Assembly (NCBI GenBank): GCA_019239815.1
Contig: JAFAZL010000911.1
Coordinates: forward strand, 1 to 8,613
DNA: 8,613 nt
Direction of reading: 5' to 3'
DNA from: Acidobacteriota bacterium
GTDB taxonomy: Bacteria; Acidobacteriota; Terriglobia; Acidoferrales; UBA7541
Shown: in pieces, positions 4,207 through 8,613 of the stretch
How the letters are laid out: every line of letters starts with the position of its first letter
How positions within the stretch are numbered: position 1 is the first letter of the stretch
Made by a program: the position numbers and the translations under genes
Notes under the pieces: generated by a model
What the model saw: only the letters and a program-made list of their open reading frames with translations
Databases searched by the model: none
Told to the model about the DNA's origin: nothing

Positions 4207-6705
4207 TTATTTCCAGCCGTGTTCGCCGCCGAAGGTGAACTTTAGGCCGAGGCGGAAGGCTAACGGCAAGGCTGGGAAGCCGATTATTTCGGAGTAGTGC
4301 TGGCTTAGGAGGTTGGTGACGCTGGCATAGCCGGTGATGTGGTTGCTGAATGCATAGCGGGCGTTGAGGTCAACGAGTTGGTATGCACCTTGAAGGTTGC
4401 GGTTGGGGAGCAACATGGTGGTGCCGAAGAAGCCGTCGGAGAGGAAGGTGCTGCCGTCACGGCGACCAACGAAGGAGCCGGTGATGTTGGCGTTGAAGCG
4501 GCGGCGATCGTAGGAGAGAAGGATGCTACCGGTGTGTGGCGCGCGATTGAATGGACGAGCGCCGACGAGCGGAGAGAAGGCGCCGATTGGGATGTCGGGG
4601 AATGCGGGATTGAAGGAAGGAGCGAGCGCGTCGCCGGTGAAAGACTTGGTGACCGTGGCGTCGAGATAGGTGTACACGCCGCTGGCGCGGAATCCGTGAC
4701 CGAGATTCGTATCTAGAGTGATTTCGGCGCCGCGCGCCCGGAAGGAGTCGGAATTGATGGTGGCGCCGCCAACGGCTTCGGCTGCGGCGACGGCATCGGG
4801 CGGAACGCCGAGCAATGGCAGGGCGCTTGCACTGACGAACTCGATCAGATCGTAATAGTTGTTGTGAAAGAGCGTGATGCCTAAGCGAGCGCGATTTTGA
4901 AGCAAGTTTTGTTCGACGCCAAAATCGAAGCTGCGGCTGCGCTCGGGGCCGATGGGCGAGATGTGATCGTTGTTGATGATGGTCTGGCCGCCGTCGACGC
5001 CGGACAGCAAAGCGAAGAGCGATGCACCTTGATTGAAGATGCTGGGTTCGGTAATTCCCTTTCCGAAATTGAATTTCAGTTTTGTATCGCCGAAAAATTC
5101 CTGGTTCGCTGGACGGCGTAAGTAGAAGGCGGCGGACACGCGCGGCGTGGCGGCGAAGCCGTAGACGGCGTTGTTTTCGAACCCGACACCCGCGGATGCG
5201 AAGAGACGATGTCCAAGGTTGCCGTTGGCCTGAAGGAAGGTGCTGTAGTTGTTGCGGTCGGCAGGCGAACGCGTGCCGTTGGAATCGGTGAAACCGTTTT
5301 CGTTTTCGTAGCGGAAGCCGCCGGTGACGGTGAGGTCGGAGAGAAGTTGATAGTCGGATTGCGCGTAGAAAGAGCGGCGCGTGGTTTGAGAATTGAACAG
5401 GCTGGGATAGACACCATTGAAGTCGAGAATCGCTTGGCCGTTCGTGGCGAATCCGTTGGCGCCTTTGATGGTGACGAGGTCGCCGAGGTAGTTCGGGCCG
5501 AAGCCGAAGGGGTCGAAGGGCGTGCCGGTGGGAGCCGGATTCTCCAGGCGAACGTTTTGCTGACCCGACGCGAACTTCAAAATGTTGTGCCACTTTTTCG
5601 TGGTCTGGTTCTGGAGTGTGGCTCCCCAATAGGTGTAGCGATCGTGCTGAAAGGTATCGTCAGCGAGGCCGAAGAAATCGAGCGCGTTGGGATCGCCGAG
5701 AGCTGTAGCAGTGTGGCGAACCGTGAAGCGGACGTCGGTGGTTGCGGTGGGAGTCCAGCCGAAATTTCCAGCGTATGTCCCGTCGTGAAAGGCACTGTTG
5801 GGCAAGCTGTTCTGCGTGTCGAAGCGGGAGAAGTCGGAGAAATAGTCGAATTGATGGAATGCGCCGGAGACAGAAACGTTGTTGCGCAGGGTGCCGAAGT
5901 TGCCGCCGTCGATGGAGTAGTTGAATTCGGGTTCGACAGTGGTGCCGCGAGGCGAGGTGATGTTGACCACACTGGCGATGGCGTCGGGACCGTAGAGGAC
6001 GCTGTTGGGTCCGCGCAAGATCTCGACTTGGTCGACGCCCGTGCTGGAAAGGTCGCCGAACTGGAACGTGCCTCCAATGTCGTTTGCAGGGATGCCGTCG
6101 ATGAGCACTTTGTTGAAGTCGGAATTGCCGCCGCGGACGAAGAGCGAAGTCGTGCCGCCGCGTTGCCCGGTCTGGGCGATTTGGAGGCCGGGGAGCGTGC
6201 GCAGCGCGTCGGCGACGTTGAGTTGGTGCTGATTTTCGAGATCGGAGCGATTGACGACGCTGACGGAAGCGCCGAGTTGGGCTTCGAGCGTGGGAGTACC
6301 GGTGGCTGAGACGACGACTTGTTGGGTCAGAGTTCCGACGTGGAGGCTGACGTCGAGGTCGACGGATTTGTTGGCGCCGACATAGATGAACGCAGATGCT
6401 GCGGGATCGAAGCCGGTGGCCTCGACGCGGACGGCATAGCGGCCACCGTCGGGTGCGGCCAGCGAGTAAGTTCCGTCTGGCGCGGAATTTGCGTCGGCGA
6501 GTGGGGCGTCTTCGTGACCTTCGCGAACGAGAACGACTTTGGCTTGCCCGATGGGATTGCCGAGCGGGTCTGAAACTGTGCCGTGGATGGTTGCGGACTG
6601 CGCGTGCGCAATTGAGGGCGATGCGGCGATCAGCGCGATCGGTAGGATGAGTTGAATCGAACTACGGAGCGAAAACCTTAAGTGGTGCAACCTCTTGCGG
6701 AACAT
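4207..6705 (-). CDS. btuB: TonB-dependent outer-membrane receptor, probable cobalamin/corrinoid transporter (BtuB-type)
   Basis: An 832-residue protein that should form a 22-strand outer-membrane barrel driven by TonB. Domains in order: signal peptide (1-35, cut after SIAHA); a carboxypeptidase-regulatory-like beta-sandwich (about 38-122, starting ATIHGTVSDPLGNPIGQAKV); a TonB-box-like QVVVSATG (129-136); the plug (about 140-255) with NVADALRTLPGLQIAQTGQR (163-182) and VEILRGPNSVLYGPDAIASV (227-246); then the barrel to the C-terminus. The final strand LGLKFTF is followed by GGEHGWK rather than ending on the usual aromatic residue. The start at 6705 is fixed by AAGGAGG about 7 bases upstream and by the signal peptide; an in-frame ATG at 6900 would translate riboswitch sequence. 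The ligand is inferred from context: two cobalamin riboswitches in the leader and divergent cbiZ-cbiB. The extra N-terminal domain is absent from enterobacterial BtuB and is typical of Acidobacteria and Bacteroidetes receptors. Confidence 0.9.
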   Translation of the reverse strand: MFRKRLHHLRFSLRSSIQLILPIALIAASPSIAHAQSATIHGTVSDPLGNPIGQAKVVLVREGHEDAPLADANSAPDGTYSLAAPDGGRYAVRVEATGFDPAASAFIYVGANKSVDLDVSLHVGTLTQQVVVSATGTPTLEAQLGASVSVVNRSDLENQHQLNVADALRTLPGLQIAQTGQRGGTTSLFVRGGNSDFNKVLIDGIPANDIGGTFQFGDLSSTGVDQVEILRGPNSVLYGPDAIASVVNITSPRGTTVEPEFNYSIDGGNFGTLRNNVSVSGAFHQFDYFSDFSRFDTQNSLPNSAFHDGTYAGNFGWTPTATTDVRFTVRHTATALGDPNALDFFGLADDTFQHDRYTYWGATLQNQTTKKWHNILKFASGQQNVRLENPAPTGTPFDPFGFGPNYLGDLVTIKGANGFATNGQAILDFNGVYPSLFNSQTTRRSFYAQSDYQLLSDLTVTGGFRYENENGFTDSNGTRSPADRNNYSTFLQANGNLGHRLFASAGVGFENNAVYGFAATPRVSAAFYLRRPANQEFFGDTKLKFNFGKGITEPSIFNQGASLFALLSGVDGGQTIINNDHISPIGPERSRSFDFGVEQNLLQNRARLGITLFHNNYYDLIEFVSASALPLLGVPPDAVAAAEAVGGATINSDSFRARGAEITLDTNLGHGFRASGVYTYLDATVTKSFTGDALAPSFNPAFPDIPIGAFSPLVGARPFNRAPHTGSILLSYDRRRFNANITGSFVGRRDGSTFLSDGFFGTTMLLPNRNLQGAYQLVDLNARYAFSNHITGYASVTNLLSQHYSEIIGFPALPLAFRLGLKFTFGGEHGWK

Positions 6706-6713
6706 CTTCGTCC

Positions 6714-6754
6714 TCCTTGCCCTGGAAAGAGCGGACAGTGAGCTTTCGCTCGGA
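6714..6754 (-). promoter_or_regulatory. Putative expression platform between the second aptamer and the receptor start
   Basis: Immediately 3' of the second aptamer the RNA can form GAGC-GAAA-GCTC (6751-6740, a GNRA-capped stem). It then runs through TTTCC to GGAGG of the Shine-Dalgarno site; TTTCC can pair with GGAGG across a 7-base loop, though two of the five pairs are G-U. There is no U-tract before the start codon, so control of translation initiation fits better than transcription termination. This is inference from hand-drawn pairing. Confidence 0.4.
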
Positions 6755-6909
6755 GCTTGGCGGACCGGTCTCCTGACTCGCGACGTGTTGCTTGGGCGAT
6801 TGCGCCTTCCCACCCTCGACGGGCAGTGGCATATGCAATCGCGGATGCGTCGCTTACAGTTGCGGGGCAGTGGCGGATTTTCACCGCGCTTCCCGAACAT
6901 CGCGCCAGC
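6755..6909 (-). ncRNA. Cobalamin riboswitch aptamer, gene-proximal copy
   Basis: On the minus strand all conserved blocks of the cobalamin riboswitch occur in order. The core from GGGAAGCGCGGTGAAAATCC through CCCCGCAACTGTAAGCG lies at 6894-6851. It is followed by GCCACTGCCC (6830-6821), GGGAAGGC (6811-6804) and the B12 box GAGTCAGGAGACC (6779-6767). Closing stem P1 can be drawn between GCTGGCG (6909-6903) and CGCCAAGC (6762-6755) with one bulged A. The receptor start codon is only about 50 bases downstream, so this copy is the likely direct controller of translation: cobalamin binding should lower receptor synthesis. Confidence 0.95.
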
Positions 6910-6993
6910 GGGATTTTCTACGTCTGACTAACTTCGATGGATTCCGAGAATCGTCATCGACCTCCCTTCCGAGGCCGACTCGCATCGATGTGA
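6910..6993 (-). promoter_or_regulatory. Inter-aptamer linker with mutually exclusive hairpins
   Basis: The 84-nt RNA linker can form hairpin H1 (6979-6956, minus strand): GTCGGCCTC pairs with GAGGTCGAT around GGAAGG, 9 pairs including two G-U. It can also form hairpin H2 (6960-6934): TCGATG and GATTC pair with GAATC and CATCGA, an 11-bp stem with a 2-base bulge and 3-base loop. H1 and H2 share 6956-6960 and cannot coexist. A third block, CATCGATG at 6990-6983, just after the first aptamer's P1, can also pair with 6960-6955. No U-tract follows either hairpin. Confidence 0.5.
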
Positions 6994-7143
6994 ACTTGAT
7001 CGGTCTCCTGGCTCGCGTTTCGTTGGAGCGAAGCTGCCTTCCCAGCGGTTGAATGCCAGTGGCGCGTTGCTGCTTCGGTCCTCCACGCTTACAGTGGCGG
7101 GGGCCGCGCCGGATTTGCACCGGCTTCCCAAACGACATCAAGT
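6994..7143 (-). ncRNA. Cobalamin riboswitch aptamer, promoter-proximal copy
   Basis: A second complete cobalamin aptamer lies upstream on the minus strand. The core from GGGAAGCCGGTGCAAATCCG through CCCCCGCCACTGTAAGCG is at 7129-7086. It is followed by GCCACTGG (7063-7056), GGGAAGGC (7043-7036) and GAGCCAGGAGACC (7014-7002). P1 is a perfect 7-bp stem, ACTTGAT (7143-7137) with ATCAAGT (7000-6994). The core block is exactly the same length (44 nt) as in the other copy, but the connecting helices differ, so this is not a recent duplication. The predicted transcription start falls at the first base of P1. Confidence 0.95.
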
Positions 7144-7149
7144 GCAACT

Positions 7150-7179
7150 TTTATACGATGAGGGGAATGGGCGCGTCAA
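7150..7179 (-). promoter_or_regulatory. Sigma70-type promoter for the riboswitch-receptor transcript
   Basis: On the minus strand TTGACG (7179-7174) is followed after 18 bases by TATAAA (7155-7150), close to the TTGACA/TATAAT consensus. The expected start is near 7143, the first base of the upstream aptamer's P1 stem, which independently supports the call. The transcript would have a leader of about 440 nt. Confidence 0.75.
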
Positions 7180-7267
7180 GGCGGCCAGGGTTGTGCGGCG
7201 AAGAGATGACAAATTGGCGACGTGAGATAGACTGCGGCTTGGATTTGCGTTTGGTGGAGTGAGTTCC

Positions 7268-8422
7268 ATGGGTGTCGTGACGAGCGGCGAAGTGTTGCGC
7301 GTTGCTCCGGAGTTCCGGTTAGTGCGGAGCGGGCGATTTGTTGTGGCGGAATTGCTTGTGCCCCATCGGGTTTTGAGCACTTCGGCGCGGAATGGAGGGC
7401 AGCGCGAGAAGCTTCGATTTTTGGTTAACCACCAGAGTTGCGAGGGGACAGATCATCGGGAACGACATGGTCAGATCACGGGCGGCGAGTTTTACCATGA
7501 CGCGGCCTGCGGAGAGATCGGGCTCGATCCTGCTGCCGCGGCGATGATGCAGACCGCGGCGAATATGAATTACGCGGCGGTGGTGGCGGCGAGCGATCTC
7601 GATGTGACGGTGACGGCCGTTGTTACTGCAGGCGTGCATGGAAACGCGGCTTGTGCGGGAGATCCCGCTTCATGGCGAGAGACCGAAACGGGATGGGAGA
7701 AGGTAGCGGCTCCGGCACCGGTCGTGGGGACGATCAACACGATGGTGCTGATTAATCGCGCGCTGACGGAAGGTGCGCTGGCACGCGCGGTGATCACGAT
7801 GACGGAAGCCAAGAGCGCGGTGCTACAGCGGTTGGCGGTGCGGAGCTTGTATTCGGCGGATTTCGCCACGGGGACGGGAACGGATCAGTATTGCGTGGCG
7901 GCGATATCGGGACCGAGCGATGGCGCGCGGAAAGCGTTCATCAGCACGAGCCAGCATTCGAAACTCGGTGAGTTGATTGGCGTGACGGTACGCGATGCGA
8001 CGCTGGAGGCACTGCGTTGGCAGAACGGGCTGGAGATCAGCTCGACGCGGCTGCTGTTTCATGCGCTGGGGCGCTACGGAGTACGCGAGGCGGATTGCTT
8101 GACAGAGCTGGCGCCCCTGTTGAGCGAGCGCGAGCTGGATTTGCTGAAGAAGAATATTCAATCGGTGGTGTACGAACCGAAGGTCGCGGCGGCTGCTTAT
8201 GCGATCGCGGCGGTACTGGATCGGATTCGGATTGGAACGCTGCCAGCCAGCGCGGCGCGTGATATTTTTCGCCAGCAACTTGCGACGTTGGCTTCGAGTC
8301 TGGCGGCCAAGCCGGATGCGTGGCCAGAGTTTTATGCGCGGCTTGGTGACGCTGATCCGGAGCCGGCGGCGCGCGGAGTTTACGCAGCGATTGCGCTGGG
8401 CTGGTCGCACAAGTGGCGATAG
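7268..8422 (+). CDS. cbiZ: Adenosylcobinamide amidohydrolase
   Basis: A 384-residue cytoplasmic enzyme of the CbiZ family. It hydrolyses the amide bond that holds the aminopropanol arm of adenosylcobinamide (and of some complete corrinoids such as pseudo-B12), yielding adenosylcobyric acid for salvage and remodelling. Family signatures visible: VTAGVHGNAACAGDPASW (119-136), VGTINTMVLINRALTEGALA (153-172), AVITMTEAKSAVLQ (174-187) and ATGTGTDQ (200-207). Residues 230-384 form an Ala-rich helical C-terminal region seen in longer family members. The start ATG at 7268 has TGGAG 8 bases upstream; a GTG at 7259 in the same frame overlaps that ribosome site and is less likely. It is divergent from the riboswitch-controlled receptor and overlaps cbiB by about 10 bases, indicating a salvage operon. 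No convincing promoter is seen at 7180-7260, and there is no room for a riboswitch on this strand. Confidence 0.93.
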   Translation: MGVVTSGEVLRVAPEFRLVRSGRFVVAELLVPHRVLSTSARNGGQREKLRFLVNHQSCEGTDHRERHGQITGGEFYHDAACGEIGLDPAAAAMMQTAANMNYAAVVAASDLDVTVTAVVTAGVHGNAACAGDPASWRETETGWEKVAAPAPVVGTINTMVLINRALTEGALARAVITMTEAKSAVLQRLAVRSLYSADFATGTGTDQYCVAAISGPSDGARKAFISTSQHSKLGELIGVTVRDATLEALRWQNGLEISSTRLLFHALGRYGVREADCLTELAPLLSERELDLLKKNIQSVVYEPKVAAAAYAIAAVLDRIRIGTLPASAARDIFRQQLATLASSLAAKPDAWPEFYARLGDADPEPAARGVYAAIALGWSHKWR

Positions 8423-8613
8423 ACGTTCGGTCGATCTGGGCCGTGCTGGTCGAAATATTTCGACCGCATGCGCTTGTTTTGGTTATTGCGGTGATTTTGG
8501 ATTTGCTGCTGGGCGATCCGGTTTATCCATTACATCCGATTCGGTTTATGGGGCACACGCTATCTTTGTTCGAACGTGGGCTTCGGCTAATAGGTGCGGA
8601 TGGTTATGGGGGC
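8413..8613 (+). CDS. cbiB: Adenosylcobinamide-phosphate synthase, N-terminal fragment cut by the window edge
   Basis: The frame from GTG 8413 is open to the edge (67 codons). It contains VLVIAVILDLLLGDPVYPLH then PIRFMG, the N-terminal signature of the CbiB/CobD membrane protein (LD-x-L-x-GDP...HP-x-R-x-MG). The first transmembrane helix is at about residues 20-33. CbiB joins adenosylcobyric acid to (R)-1-amino-2-propanol phosphate or the free amine, exactly the bond CbiZ breaks, so cbiZ-cbiB forms a cut-and-rebuild pair. The start is uncertain: GTG 8413 would overlap cbiZ by 10 bases, and GTG 8443 is an alternative; neither has a strong ribosome site. About 250 residues should lie to the right. 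In Pseudomonas-type nomenclature the gene is cobD. Confidence 0.88.
   Translation, partial: MAIDVRSIWAVLVEIFRPHALVLVIAVILDLLLGDPVYPLHPIRFMGHTLSLFERGLRLIGADGYGG

Noticed and set aside
5209..6309. Long open frame (366 codons) on the plus strand across the receptor gene
   Set aside because: It is antisense to the well-supported receptor coding sequence; composition is Val/Glu/Gly/Ala-skewed with no domain or ribosome site, as expected for the complement of a GC-rich gene.
6706..6900. N-terminal extension of the receptor to an ATG at 6900
   Set aside because: It would translate the second cobalamin riboswitch, and it bypasses the strong AAGGAGG site and signal peptide that define the start at 6705.
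6956..6979. Intrinsic terminator after the first riboswitch
   Set aside because: The hairpin is real on paper, but the following RNA (GACGATTCTCGG) has no U-tract, so it is listed as a possible switching element and not as a terminator.

Overview
The window looks like chromosomal DNA from a GC-rich, Gram-negative environmental bacterium. My best guess is the Acidobacteriota (Terriglobia/Koribacter type). The reasons are the TonB-dependent receptor with an N-terminal carboxypeptidase-regulatory-like domain, the Tat-exported sugar isomerase/epimerase, and intergenic DNA packed with GC palindromes and short interspersed repeats. This assignment is inference from gene style, not from a marker gene.

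Layout. Everything from position 1 to about 7180 reads on the minus strand, and everything from 7268 to the right edge reads on the plus strand. From left to right: the nearly complete N-terminal part of a DUF4126 membrane protein (1-521); a short palindrome-bearing gap; a tightly packed three-gene minus-strand operon in the order galE, Tat-exported IolE-like TIM barrel, second XylI-type TIM barrel (3606 down to 669), with a TGATG junction and an ATGA junction; a 600-base gap (3607-4206) made of repeat and palindrome fragments; and a TonB-dependent outer-membrane receptor (6705 down to 4207). The receptor has a leader of about 440 nt carrying two complete cobalamin riboswitch aptamers in tandem. 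A good sigma70-type promoter lies just upstream of the first aptamer. Divergent from this, on the plus strand, are cbiZ (adenosylcobinamide amidohydrolase) and the start of cbiB/cobD (adenosylcobinamide-phosphate synthase), which runs off the right edge.

How the genes fit together. The right half is a corrinoid uptake and remodelling locus. The riboswitch-controlled receptor would import B12-like corrinoids across the outer membrane. CbiZ would cut the aminopropanol side arm off incomplete or wrong corrinoids to give adenosylcobyric acid. CbiB would attach a new aminopropanol arm so that the nucleotide loop can be rebuilt. The left half is a sugar-metabolism operon: UDP-sugar epimerisation plus two metal-dependent TIM-barrel isomerase/epimerase/lyase-type enzymes, one periplasmic and one cytoplasmic, with unknown substrate.

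The most interesting element is the tandem cobalamin riboswitch leader. Its 84-nt linker between the aptamers contains mutually exclusive hairpins built on repeated CATCGA/TCGATG blocks, with no U-tract.
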